Below are positions 1 to 8,981 of a stretch of DNA of 64,000 bases, piece by piece (position 1 is the stretch's first letter; the number at the start of each line of letters is the position of its first letter). Position numbers and translations under genes: made by a program. The DNA is taken from assembly GCA_006218065.1 (NCBI GenBank), contig VBWE01000015.1:124001-188000 (forward strand), read 5' to 3'. This DNA is from Bacteroidota bacterium (GTDB lineage: Bacteria; Bacteroidota; Bacteroidia; Palsa-965). The notes below the pieces were generated by a model. That model ran no database searches and was not told the DNA's origin. It worked only from the letters and a program-made list of their open reading frames with translations.

Positions 1-321
1 TTTATTACGCACGACTATGACAGTCGCCCGGACGAACATGTGGAAATAAGTATTTATCACATCATCCTCGAACTGATGAACAATATTGTCAGGCATGCCG
101 ATGCGAAAGAGGCGACGGTGCAGCTTATCCGTTTTCCCGGGTATGTCAATATTACGGTAGAAGACAACGGCAAAGGGTTCGATATGGAGCAGGCGAAAAA
201 CAAGAGAGGAATAGGGTTGAGCAATATTATTTCGCGCGTGAATTATCTTTCCGGTAAAATAGATATTGATTCGGCGCCCGGAAGCGGTACGACCGTTATC
301 ATTGATATCCCGCTGGTATGA
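1..321 (+). CDS. Sensor histidine kinase, C-terminal ATPase domain (partial, 5' end outside window)
   Basis: This is the last 106 codons of a two-component sensor kinase; the frame is open from the first base. It holds most of a HATPase_c domain: an N-box with the core ELMNNIVRHA, the G1 box DNGKGFD, the G2 box GIGLSNI and a closing GSGTT. Spacing and sequence fit the NarX/LiaS-type kinases that use a HisKA_3 dimerisation domain, which would lie upstream. The stop overlaps the next start by 4 bp (ATGA), so it is translationally coupled to the response regulator, almost certainly its partner. The sensed signal cannot be judged because the sensor half is missing. Confidence 0.93.
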   Translation, partial: FITHDYDSRPDEHVEISIYHIILELMNNIVRHADAKEATVQLIRFPGYVNITVEDNGKGFDMEQAKNKRGIGLSNIISRVNYLSGKIDIDSAPGSGTTVIIDIPLV

Positions 322-971
322 AAAAACTGAAACTGCTTATCGCTGATGATCACCAGCTGTTCCTCGATGGCTTGCTGTCGCTGCTCAAAACCGAAAAATC
401 GTTTGAGCCGCCGGCCACGGCCACCAACGGAAACCGGGTGCTGGAACTCCTGCAGAAAAATAACTACGATATATGCGTGCTCGATATCAATATGCCCGGG
501 TTGAACGGCATTGAAACCACCCGGCGCATCCGCCACGAATGGCCCGAAGTGAAGATCATTATCCTGACTACCTACAACGACAAAGAATTTATTTCCGAAA
601 TGCTGCTGGCTGGCGTATCGGGTTACGTACTGAAAAGCGCCACCAAAGCCGAACTGGTGAACGCCATCAGCAAAGCCGCATCGGGCGGAACATATTACAG
701 CAGTGAAGTCCAGAACAGCATCATGCACGATTATCTCGGCAAAATCAAAAAAGAAAAAGGCGCTTCCGGGAAACCGGTAGTGCTCACCAAACGCGAAACG
801 GAAATCGTGAAACTGCTGGCCCGCGAATACACGAACGACCGCATCGCCGAAGCGCTGAGCATCAGCTACCGCACCGTGGAAACACACCGGAAGAACATCA
901 TGCAGAAAACCGGGGCGCAAAACCTGGCGGGGCTCGTGAAATTCGCATACGCGCAGGGAATCATCAGCTGA
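318..971 (+). CDS. NarL/FixJ-family response regulator
   Basis: A 217-residue DNA-binding response regulator. The receiver domain (about 1-125) has the acidic pair D10/D11, the phosphoacceptor D56 in VLDINMP, T84 and K107. A linker leads to a LuxR-type helix-turn-helix (about 155-215) with the typical core LTKRETEIVKLLA and the recognition region YRTVETHRKNI. Phosphorylation by the kinase just upstream is expected to promote dimerisation and DNA binding. All catalytic residues are present and the length is normal. Targets are unknown; the kelch-repeat surface protein 115 bp downstream is the nearest candidate. Confidence 0.95.
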   Translation: MKKLKLLIADDHQLFLDGLLSLLKTEKSFEPPATATNGNRVLELLQKNNYDICVLDINMPGLNGIETTRRIRHEWPEVKIIILTTYNDKEFISEMLLAGVSGYVLKSATKAELVNAISKAASGGTYYSSEVQNSIMHDYLGKIKKEKGASGKPVVLTKRETEIVKLLAREYTNDRIAEALSISYRTVETHRKNIMQKTGAQNLAGLVKFAYAQGIIS

Positions 972-1086
972 AATCCCGGTACATATACCAACTTATTGGC
1001 AGGCGAAAATGCCAACTCCGCGGTATTTAATTTCTTGAATGCTCTGCTCAATTTTGCTGTGGATCAATTCACCAAAAAGCAGCAAG

Positions 1087-2307
1087 ATGAGAAGCACGTT
1101 ACTCTTCCTTTTATTATGCTCGTTCAACATCGCAGGCGCGCAAAACGCCTGGACGCAAAAAGCCAATTTCGCCGGACCCGCCCGCGACGGTGCAGTATCT
1201 TTTACGATTGGAACGAAAGGATACGTCGGTACGGGTATTATTGACACAAGTTCAAATCCTCCCGCGCCTGTTTTCCAGGACTTATGGGAATATGATCCGT
1301 CCACGGATACCTGGACGCAGAAAGCCAATTTTGCCGGTGTCCCCCGTGGATTTGCCAGCGGTTTCGCCATTGGAAATAAAGGTTACATCGGCCTCGGCTA
1401 CGACGGCGACGTTACGGTTTACAATGATTTCTGGGAATACGATCCTGCCGGGAACAGTTGGGTGCAGAAAGCGAATTTTCCTGCTGCGCCGCGGGGAGCT
1501 GCAGGTTGTTTTTCGGTCGGCTCCAAAGGATACATCGCTACCGGGCGTGATATAACTTCTTTTTACCAGGATTTGTGGGAATATGACCAGGCCGGGAATT
1601 CCTGGGTGCAGAAAGCCGCTTTTCCCGGTGCTGCGCGTGAAGGCCCGGTATCATTTACGATCGGTTCCAAAAGCTATATCGGCACCGGCAGAGATATTAA
1701 CGATAACAGGTTGCAGGATTTCTGGGAATATGACCCGGTACTGAATGCCTGGTTGCAGAAAGCAGTTGTACCGGGATCAGCCCGCGGCAGCGCCACCGGT
1801 TTCGCTATCGGCACGAAAGGATATATCGGCAACGGTTCCGGCGGAAGCGGTTCACTTACGGATTGGTGGGAATGGGACCAGGCATCGAACAGCTGGACAC
1901 AGAAAGCGAATTTTCCCGGCGCTGGATTCGAAGGAGAATCAGCGTTTGCCATCGGCACGAAAGGATATGTCTGTATTGGTTACACAGGGAACCAGTCGCA
2001 GCCTTTTACCAACGAATGCTGGGAATTCGATCCGAACGTGCTTTCGGTCGGTGAACAGGAGGAAGGTATTTCTGTGAGCGTGTTCCCGAATCCGTTCGTT
2101 TCATCTGTAACGGTTCACAGCAGTTTGGAATTACGCGATGCGGCGTTGGCGATCTATGATATGTCGGGGAAACAGGTGAGGAGCATCGAAAACTGCGCCG
2201 GCAGCAGCTTTCGTATCGACCGGGACGGCTTGCCTGCCGGTGTTTATTTTTACGAACTGCGCGATAAACGGAAACTGCTGGCGGCAGGAAAATTTATTGC
2301 GGAGTAA
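1087..2307 (+). CDS. Secreted kelch-repeat protein with T9SS sorting domain
   Basis: A 406-residue exported protein. I chose ATG 1087 because it begins a clean signal peptide ending SFNIAGAQ; an in-frame ATG at 1039 would put 16 polar residues before it. The body is six kelch-like blades, each with a W-x-QKA..F motif, a central G(T/S)KGYIG strand and an FWEYDP turn, predicting a six-bladed beta-propeller. The last ~75 residues (from SVSVFPNPF to GKFIAE) form a type A T9SS sorting domain, so the protein should cross the outer membrane by type IX secretion and may be surface-anchored. The ligand is unknown. Confidence 0.88.
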   Translation: MRSTLLFLLLCSFNIAGAQNAWTQKANFAGPARDGAVSFTIGTKGYVGTGIIDTSSNPPAPVFQDLWEYDPSTDTWTQKANFAGVPRGFASGFAIGNKGYIGLGYDGDVTVYNDFWEYDPAGNSWVQKANFPAAPRGAAGCFSVGSKGYIATGRDITSFYQDLWEYDQAGNSWVQKAAFPGAAREGPVSFTIGSKSYIGTGRDINDNRLQDFWEYDPVLNAWLQKAVVPGSARGSATGFAIGTKGYIGNGSGGSGSLTDWWEWDQASNSWTQKANFPGAGFEGESAFAIGTKGYVCIGYTGNQSQPFTNECWEFDPNVLSVGEQEEGISVSVFPNPFVSSVTVHSSLELRDAALAIYDMSGKQVRSIENCAGSSFRIDRDGLPAGVYFYELRDKRKLLAAGKFIAE

Positions 2308-2386
2308 AAGCTTTGATACGATGCGGGATACACCCGAGATATGAACTGGCCGCGCGCCTGCATTAGAGGAAGCTGCGAAACATGCG

Positions 2387-4660
2387 TCAGTTTTCCCGCA
2401 TCAGTTTCTTCAGCCGTTCGATATTCTCCTTGTTCTTCGCTGATTTCATGGAGTTGATCACTTTCTTTTTTTCCGCGTTGGTCAGGTGCCAGCTTAAGGA
2501 AATGCGATCGGGAAATTCATTCTGCAGTTCGAAATCAATAATGTCGATGCTGCTTTTAAACCAACTCTGCGCATATTCGAATTCGCGGTCCGTATTGTAA
2601 TCCTGCACGGTAAACAGGTTTCCGTAAAAACTGCCGAGCGGGCGGCTCAGCGCTTCGGAGAGCGTTTGCCCTTCATCCGGTTCCACAGGCCTTTCCTTGA
2701 ATTTATCACGGGTCTGGATGATGACCACGCCGCTGGTGTTTTTTTCGAGCCATTCGCGGAAGCAATAAATAAAACGTATCGTATTCACCAGCCCGTAATT
2801 ATCGCGCATGCCGGCGTCAAACACTTCCAGTTTCGGATCGGATGGCAACTCAGTCAACGGTGTGATGTAGGGGAAAGTGGCGCTCATGCGCAGCACGGAG
2901 CTGAACAGGATTCTGCCCGCTTTCTGTTCGCTGAAAAAACGGCTGTATTCAATCCCGTCCGGAATTTTATTGTAGCTGATCCGGTCGTGCTCCCTGCTTT
3001 GCGTAAGGTAGGAAACGCCCTGCGCGCTGATCACCAGGCGGCGTCCGTCGTTGACGATCGTGGGTGAAAAAACCATCATCGGTATCCGTGCGGATGCTTC
3101 ATCGGCGGCATAATCCTCCAGCCGTTTGGTCAGGATACGCCCGGTATTGTCGTTAAATTTTTCTTCGAAAGCATACGCCCGGTTTTTCCCGTAGTGCTGG
3201 CTGTCGAGTTTAAACCGCTGTATCGGCAGGAACCAGTCGTTGACGGCGATACTAAACGCCATCGGGTTGAGAATATCCGCGGAAACATGATCGCGCAGCG
3301 CGGGATCCCTGTAATTGTATTTCGGATCACTTTCCCCGCGCAGTTTCACTTCACGCAGGTAAGCCGCGCCGAGCATGCCACCCGACGAACCGAAAACAGC
3401 AGCCGTATGTGAAAGCAGGTCGCCGGTAACGCTGTCGCCGTACTGCATGGTGTAAAGCGTCCACAGCGCCGACCTTATTCCGCCGCCGCTGCAGTTGAAA
3501 ATAACCAGCTTGGGCAACTGCGTTGAATCAGTCATGTTCCGCGCTTTCCAGTTTTCCAGCGTAGCAATCGTATTTGCCGAATCGATCGCGCGCCAGTTTT
3601 TTTCCTGGTCGTAATAATGCAGTTTTTCGTTCGTGTACTTCACCGGTGGAACGGTATAATCCATCCCGTAAGCGCGTGTATGGTTGCTGAAATAATCGAA
3701 CTGGTATGCCCAGTTGAACGAAATGAGCAGCAGGATGAAAACGGTGGTTGTCCAGCCCCTGAACCAGGTATGCAGCATGGACGTCATCATCAGGTACATG
3801 GTGAAAAGCAGGAAAACGCTGGCCCCGGCCGGGATCATAAAAGCCGGGATATCGCGGAAGCTGCCGAGTACGAGCAGGCTGATGAGTACCAGCGCCTGGA
3901 AAAAAACGGCGTTGTAATGATTCTGTTTGAAAACGCGTATCAGCATTTCCTTGTCGTAATGCTCGAACGAACGGGCGAGCTTTATCCGCCAGGGAAAATT
4001 AATGTACACTTCCACATGCCAGTCGCGTGCCTCACGGTTTGCGTCCAGGTTTCGCCATTCGAAATTGCGGCGGAGGATGATACGGCTGATGTACCGTCGT
4101 TTCTTTTCATCCTCCGATTTGCGGATACCGTAAATTTTTGAAATGTCTTTGTTCGTGCGGATAAAATAGAAGAATGAAATGCTCATAAAGGTGATCAGTC
4201 CTGCCAGGAAAGCGGAAATGTAAACAAACTGGTCCCCGGCCGCAATCGATTCTTTCGCGAAAAACGAAAACATCTTGTTGAAGTACACGGCGAGAAAAAA
4301 AACAGGAATGATAAAATTGTTCCAGCAGAATTTTATAAAAGGATGGGAGAGCGTGGCGAGAAACGGGAAGCGAAAGGCATTCTGGATATAACAGGAAATA
4401 TTATACGCCATGATAAATCCGCCGCAGGAAAAACCGACGATGAAGTAGGAGAGGAAGCTCACTTTTTCCATGTACTCCGGTTCGAGGAACAGGAAGCCGA
4501 CCCCGTAACGGGCCGCGACGCTTTCTGTAATGAAGCCGAAAAGCAGGAGCCAGAACACCACGATCATGTGATTCTTCTTGACCTGTACGAGCAGAAGCTG
4601 CAAGGGAAAGAAGTACACGATGCGCCGCAAGAGCGGCCGGTTCTGGATGAACTTTTTCAT
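2387..4660 (-). CDS. Patatin-like phospholipase with multi-span membrane N-terminus
   Basis: A 757-residue protein. Residues 1-320 are a membrane domain with about six to eight hydrophobic spans (for example 33-50, 70-90, 113-130, 145-168, 250-270, 300-320). The C-terminal half is patatin-like: an oxyanion loop in NCSGGGIRSALW (about 389-400), the nucleophile elbow GSSGG with S426, and the catalytic Asp in FDAGMRDNYG. Family members hydrolyse acyl esters of membrane lipids. The catalytic dyad appears intact. It follows the formiminotransferase gene on the same strand after 43 bp and may share its transcript, though no functional link is evident. Which substrate is cut is unknown. Confidence 0.85.
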   Translation of the reverse strand: MKKFIQNRPLLRRIVYFFPLQLLLVQVKKNHMIVVFWLLLFGFITESVAARYGVGFLFLEPEYMEKVSFLSYFIVGFSCGGFIMAYNISCYIQNAFRFPFLATLSHPFIKFCWNNFIIPVFFLAVYFNKMFSFFAKESIAAGDQFVYISAFLAGLITFMSISFFYFIRTNKDISKIYGIRKSEDEKKRRYISRIILRRNFEWRNLDANREARDWHVEVYINFPWRIKLARSFEHYDKEMLIRVFKQNHYNAVFFQALVLISLLVLGSFRDIPAFMIPAGASVFLLFTMYLMMTSMLHTWFRGWTTTVFILLLISFNWAYQFDYFSNHTRAYGMDYTVPPVKYTNEKLHYYDQEKNWRAIDSANTIATLENWKARNMTDSTQLPKLVIFNCSGGGIRSALWTLYTMQYGDSVTGDLLSHTAAVFGSSGGMLGAAYLREVKLRGESDPKYNYRDPALRDHVSADILNPMAFSIAVNDWFLPIQRFKLDSQHYGKNRAYAFEEKFNDNTGRILTKRLEDYAADEASARIPMMVFSPTIVNDGRRLVISAQGVSYLTQSREHDRISYNKIPDGIEYSRFFSEQKAGRILFSSVLRMSATFPYITPLTELPSDPKLEVFDAGMRDNYGLVNTIRFIYCFREWLEKNTSGVVIIQTRDKFKERPVEPDEGQTLSEALSRPLGSFYGNLFTVQDYNTDREFEYAQSWFKSSIDIIDFELQNEFPDRISLSWHLTNAEKKKVINSMKSAKNKENIERLKKLMREN

Positions 4661-4703
4661 AAACGGGGCCTTATTTTCTTATACGAGAAATACACAGAAC
4701 CCG

Positions 4704-6380
4704 TTACGAAATTTTAGAATTAACTGTTTTCAGAATTTCCGCTTCTTCGGCCTGCGCTTTTTGTTCGATGACTGCGCCGCGGGCGATGATATCCGCCGCA
4801 AACTTTTTATCGTCGAGACCGGCGGCGTTTATTTTCACGTTGAGGTATGCACCCATCACGGCAGCCCGCGCGGCCAGCGCACCCACACCCGCATCGGAAA
4901 CCGAATTGGGATTGCCTTTTTCAGCCATCGCGCGTGCAATCTCCAGCGTTGCAGCCGAAGCTTCCATCACGCGGAAAGGGACTTCGGTGGCGTACCGGGT
5001 AGCTTCCTGGATGGCCGCAGTCCGGGCTTTTTTCTCTTCGTCGTTCCCTTTCGGAAGTCCGAATGCCGCCATGATCCGGTTGAAAGCGCGTGTATCTTCA
5101 TCCACAAGCCGCAGCAGTTGGTCTTTCAGTTGCTGGCCTTTTTCCGCCCAGTCCGAAAACGCTTTCCAGCGATCGTCCCAGCCGCGCTTGTGCGAAGACA
5201 GGTTGGCGACCATCGTGCCCAGCGCCGCACCCAGCGCACCCATATACGCCGAAATGGAACCGCCGCCGGGAGCCGGGCTTTCGCTGGCTGTTTCGTCGGC
5301 GAAAGCAGCCAGCGACATGCTCACCAGTTTGTTGTCCGACTTGTCGCGCAGCAGGTATTCGATCACGCGTTCTTCCGGTTTGAAGGGTGCCAGTTCCTCG
5401 AGCCCGAGTGATTTGACGGCGATTTTGATCAGCTCGCTTTCCGAAACGCCGGTCGAACGTTCCTGCTTTTCGAGAAAATATTTCCCGGCATCGAGCAGGC
5501 ATTGCAGCGGCAGCAGGCCGACGAGTTCGGAGCCTGTAACGCGCATCCCGCGTGCTTCCGCACGTTTGCACACTTCATCAAAGGCGATATGAACGGGCGT
5601 AACCCGCGTATTGGTGAGGTTCATCGAAATCTGCGCGATGCCGTATTCTTCAATGTACCAGCCGATGGCTTTCACGCTTTTCAGCGAGCCGGGGATAACG
5701 ACCGGGTTGCCGTTCGCATCCTTCACCGGGTTTCCTTTGGCGTCCTTTTCTGTGCGTCCGGCTTCACGCACGTCGAAAGCGATGGCATTCGCGCGGCGGG
5801 TGCTGGTGGTGTTCAGGTTGATATTGTAAGCGATCAGGAAATCGCGCGCACCGATCACGGTAGCTCCGCGTTTCGCGTCGAATTCGGCCGGACCGAAATC
5901 GGGTTTCCATTCGGGCAATTTAATTTTCTTGAAAAATCCTTCGTATTCGCCGGCGCGGATGACAGAAAGGTTATTGCGTTTTTGATCGGCCTGGGCCGCT
6001 TCGTACAGGTAAACGGGAATGCCGAGTTCTTTGCCGACACGCTCACCGAGTTTTTGCGCGTACTTCGCCGTTTCTTCCATGCTGATGCCGGCAACGGGAA
6101 TGAGCGGGCAAACGTCGGTAGCGCCCATGCGCGGGTGCTCGCCTTTATGTTTACTCATATCGATGAGTTCGCCGGCGGTGCGGATGGCGCGGAAAGCGGC
6201 TTCCACAACGGCTTCGGGTTCACCGACGAATGTAACCACCGTGCGGTTGGTTGCTTTGCCCGGATCAACATTGAGCAGGCTGATACCTTCCACGGATTCG
6301 ATACTGTCCGTGATCTGTTTAATGATCTGCATATTCTGCCCTTCGGAAAAGTTGGGCACGCATTCGATGAGACGTTTCAT
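4704..6380 (-). CDS. ftcD: Bifunctional glutamate formimidoyltransferase / formimidoyltetrahydrofolate cyclodeaminase
   Basis: A 558-residue fusion enzyme of histidine breakdown. The N-terminal domain (about 1-310, starting MKRLIECVPNFSEGQ, with HKGEHPRMGATDVCPLIPV) transfers the formimino group from N-formimino-glutamate to tetrahydrofolate. The C-terminal domain (about 350-558, with SPAPGGGSISAYMGALGAAL) releases ammonia to give methenyl-tetrahydrofolate. The start at 6380 is favoured because conservation begins exactly there; an upstream extension of 40 codons is unlike the family. HutI, the preceding step, lies 650 bp away on the same strand. HutH and HutU are not in the window. Confidence 0.96.
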   Translation of the reverse strand: MKRLIECVPNFSEGQNMQIIKQITDSIESVEGISLLNVDPGKATNRTVVTFVGEPEAVVEAAFRAIRTAGELIDMSKHKGEHPRMGATDVCPLIPVAGISMEETAKYAQKLGERVGKELGIPVYLYEAAQADQKRNNLSVIRAGEYEGFFKKIKLPEWKPDFGPAEFDAKRGATVIGARDFLIAYNINLNTTSTRRANAIAFDVREAGRTEKDAKGNPVKDANGNPVVIPGSLKSVKAIGWYIEEYGIAQISMNLTNTRVTPVHIAFDEVCKRAEARGMRVTGSELVGLLPLQCLLDAGKYFLEKQERSTGVSESELIKIAVKSLGLEELAPFKPEERVIEYLLRDKSDNKLVSMSLAAFADETASESPAPGGGSISAYMGALGAALGTMVANLSSHKRGWDDRWKAFSDWAEKGQQLKDQLLRLVDEDTRAFNRIMAAFGLPKGNDEEKKARTAAIQEATRYATEVPFRVMEASAATLEIARAMAEKGNPNSVSDAGVGALAARAAVMGAYLNVKINAAGLDDKKFAADIIARGAVIEQKAQAEEAEILKTVNSKIS

Positions 6381-6583
6381 AGGTATTGTCGTGATTATTT
6401 TACCGGGTACGAATGTACGAAGGCTGCCAGTATTATTCAGTCTTTCCCTGCGCGATCCGGCTAACTGCAGCTTGTACAGATTTCGCGGGCAGCAAATCAA
6501 GATTGTCGGTAAAAATTACCTTTTGGTAGAAAATCCGCCGCGGCTGTTCTTTCTAAACCTATTTTGCAGATAAATCACAGCAT

Positions 6584-7021
6584 ATGAAACGCAAAGGAAT
6601 CGATTTCGTTTACGCACCCAATGGCGACATGATGTTGCCGGCGGGCATTTCCAAAATAGCCGCGCTCGGTTTTCGCGACGACCTGTTCATCATTCCCCGT
6701 TCCAGTATTGCCGGGGCTGGCCGCACCGTTGAAACCACGACGTATTCCGTAGGCGGTAAACCGATGCTCGAAGCCGTTGAAGCCTGGATCAGCGACCCTT
6801 CCGTGAGCCTCGACGATTTCCGGGAAAGTGTGAAAGTGGCTTTGTCCGAACAGCCCGGTACGCATTTCCGCGTCAACGAACTGAAGGAGTTCAGGATCAG
6901 GAACAGCTGGTTTTCGCGTGGACTTTATTTCAAGAAACAGGGAGCCGGAGGTTTTACCGGTTGTTCGATACGCGATAAAACGCTCGTGGCGGAATTCCAG
7001 TCGTTCTACGGGCAGGGTTGA
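6584..7021 (+). CDS. Conserved-looking hypothetical protein between hut genes
   Basis: A 145-residue soluble protein with no signal peptide or membrane segment. I do not recognise the family. The sequence is mixed alpha/beta in character, with a glycine-rich segment (KKQGAGGFTGCS) near the C-terminus. It is encoded opposite to its neighbours: it diverges from ftcD (203 bp shared upstream region) and converges on hutI with a 9-bp gap. A near-consensus -7 box (TATTTTG) lies about 25 bp before the ATG. Codon use matches the surroundings. Its place inside the hut genes could mean a role in histidine catabolism, but that is only positional. Confidence 0.7.
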   Translation: MKRKGIDFVYAPNGDMMLPAGISKIAALGFRDDLFIIPRSSIAGAGRTVETTTYSVGGKPMLEAVEAWISDPSVSLDDFRESVKVALSEQPGTHFRVNELKEFRIRNSWFSRGLYFKKQGAGGFTGCSIRDKTLVAEFQSFYGQG

Positions 7022-7030
7022 TTTTACGGT

Positions 7031-8290
7031 TCAGTTTTTCTCGTGAACTACTTTCCCGCCAACAATCACGGCCTGGACCAGGTCGCTGCCAAAAGCATAT
7101 GGCAGGAAATCGTAATTCGGAACCGGCTGGGTAATGAAAAAATTCGCCGCTTTCCCGCGCGCAATACTGCCGTGCGTTTCCGAAAGTCCCATCGCGTAAG
7201 CGCCGTTGATCGTGGCGGCGTTGATGGCCTCTGCCGGCGTGATCTTATAATTTACACAAGCCAGCGAAAGCATCAGGTTCATATTCCCGCTCGGTGAACT
7301 GCCGGGATTATAATCCGAAGCGATGGCCAGCGGCAATCCCGCGTCGATCATCTGCCGCGCCGGCGGGTTGATCAGCGAAAGGAAAAACTGCGCGCCGGGA
7401 AGTACAACCGGCATCGTGTTACTTTTTTTCAAAAGCGCGATATCATTTTCGTTCACATATTCCAAATGATCCACGCTGATCGCTCCGCAGTCCACGCCGG
7501 CTTCCACGCCGCCGGAATGGCTGAGCTGTTCCGCGTGAATTTTCGGAACCAGGCCGTGTTTCTTCGCGGCTTCCATGATATGCCCCGTTTCCGCTTTGCT
7601 GAAATAACCGTTCTCGCAAAATGCGTCGCAATAATCCGCAAGTCCTTCCGCCGCGATGGCGGGAAGCATCTCTTCGATGATGAGTTTGATGTACGCTTCT
7701 TTCGTATGCGTTTTCGGTACCGCGTGCGCCCCGAGGAAAGTCGCTTTTACAGGAACCGGCGCTTTTTCCTTCAGCCGCCTGATCACGCGAAGCATTTTTA
7801 ATTCCGATTCCAGCGAAAGTCCGTACCCGCTTTTTATTTCAATCGCGCCGGTTCCCTGGGCGATGACTTCGCGGATACGCTGCATGGCGCTTTCGAAAAG
7901 TTCGTCCTCGCTTGCACCGGCTAATTTTTTTGCAGAGTTGAGTATGCCGCCGCCGCGTTCCGCAATTTCCTGGTAACTCAGCCCGTTGATGCGGTCCACG
8001 AACTCGCCCTCGCGGCTGCCCGCGTACACGATATGCGTATGCGAATCGCACCAGCAGGGGAGAACAAGTCCTTCATTCGCATCGATCACCTGCAGGCCGC
8101 TCCAGTCGGTAATGCCGGGGAAATCGACCATCGTTCCGAAATCGGCGATCAGCCCGTCTTCCACGGCCAGCCAGGCGTCGTGCAGGCAGGGCAGGTTTTT
8201 CATTTCCGCACCGGCGACTTTTTTCCGCGGCAGGTCGTTTTCAACCTGCACGAGTGAACGGATGTTTTTGACCAGGATTTTATTCGCCAT
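7031..8290 (-). CDS. hutI: Imidazolonepropionase
   Basis: A 419-residue amidohydrolase-superfamily enzyme that opens imidazolone-5-propionate to N-formimino-L-glutamate, the third step of histidine degradation. Diagnostic motifs are the metal-binding strand DSHTHIVYAGSRE, the loop GGGILNSAKK, KSGYGLSLESELKMLRVI, HAEQLSHSGG and the late SDYNPGSSPSGNM. Length is typical. The product feeds the formiminotransferase encoded further along the same strand. Upstream of the start a near-consensus -7 element (CATCTTTG on the coding strand) lies about 22 bp before the ATG. Confidence 0.96.
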   Translation of the reverse strand: MANKILVKNIRSLVQVENDLPRKKVAGAEMKNLPCLHDAWLAVEDGLIADFGTMVDFPGITDWSGLQVIDANEGLVLPCWCDSHTHIVYAGSREGEFVDRINGLSYQEIAERGGGILNSAKKLAGASEDELFESAMQRIREVIAQGTGAIEIKSGYGLSLESELKMLRVIRRLKEKAPVPVKATFLGAHAVPKTHTKEAYIKLIIEEMLPAIAAEGLADYCDAFCENGYFSKAETGHIMEAAKKHGLVPKIHAEQLSHSGGVEAGVDCGAISVDHLEYVNENDIALLKKSNTMPVVLPGAQFFLSLINPPARQMIDAGLPLAIASDYNPGSSPSGNMNLMLSLACVNYKITPAEAINAATINGAYAMGLSETHGSIARGKAANFFITQPVPNYDFLPYAFGSDLVQAVIVGGKVVHEKN

Positions 8291-8384
8291 AGATATTCCA
8301 ATGCTTCTGCAAAGATGGAAAAAAGCAGGCTACGAAACATGACCGTTCTGCCGCTTATGATTATGTTTGTTCGTCCTGGTATTT

Positions 8385-8981
8385 ATGAAACATTTTTTCG
8401 TTTTCTCCGCATTGTTTTTCCTTGCCGGCGCTGTTTCGGCGCAGGACAACGATTCGCTGGAACTGGAGCGGGAAAGGAAACTGCTCGAAGGCGTAACATA
8501 CGATTACAATGTGATCAAGTTCAATATCGCCAATACGTTTGTCGGCGGCATCAATCCCATTTACGAGCGGCGTACGAATCTCAATATTTCCTGCCTGGCC
8601 GATGTCGACTGGAATTTCAATAAAGAACGCCGCCACCAGGAAATAGCGCTGGGCGTGCGGTATTATTATAACCTGGAACAACGGATACTGGACAACCTCG
8701 AAAACAAGAACAGGAAAACGTCCTGCCTCGCCGCGAATTATTTCCAGGGCGATATTCTCGTCGGGCATTATATCGGTACCCGGTACTGGGAGGAAGAGCT
8801 GAACGGCTGGAGTTTCGGCCCGATGCTGAAAGTGGGTATGCAGCGTAAATTCTGGAAGTATTGTTTCTGGGACGGCTGGATCGGCTACACGACGCCGCTT
8901 CCGGATCGCCGGCCGAAGGACGATCGTATCATCCGCTTCGGCACATTCCGTTTCGGTTTTGTTTTTGGAATCGATTTCTGA
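8385..8981 (+). CDS. Exported hypothetical protein, probable small outer-membrane barrel
   Basis: A 198-residue protein with a signal peptide (MKHFFVFSALFFLAGAVSAQ), which is why I start at ATG 8385 rather than six codons earlier. The mature part has alternating hydrophobic/polar strands rich in aromatic residues and ends in the strand FRFGFVFGIDF; a terminal phenylalanine is typical of outer-membrane beta-barrels. I do not recognise the family. Its stop overlaps the next start (TGATG), so it is coupled to the large fusion protein that follows and probably works with it. Confidence 0.72.
   Translation: MKHFFVFSALFFLAGAVSAQDNDSLELERERKLLEGVTYDYNVIKFNIANTFVGGINPIYERRTNLNISCLADVDWNFNKERRHQEIALGVRYYYNLEQRILDNLENKNRKTSCLAANYFQGDILVGHYIGTRYWEEELNGWSFGPMLKVGMQRKFWKYCFWDGWIGYTTPLPDRRPKDDRIIRFGTFRFGFVFGIDF

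Noticed and set aside
1039-1086. Earlier start for the kelch protein
   Set aside because: It would place 16 residues ahead of a well-formed signal peptide.
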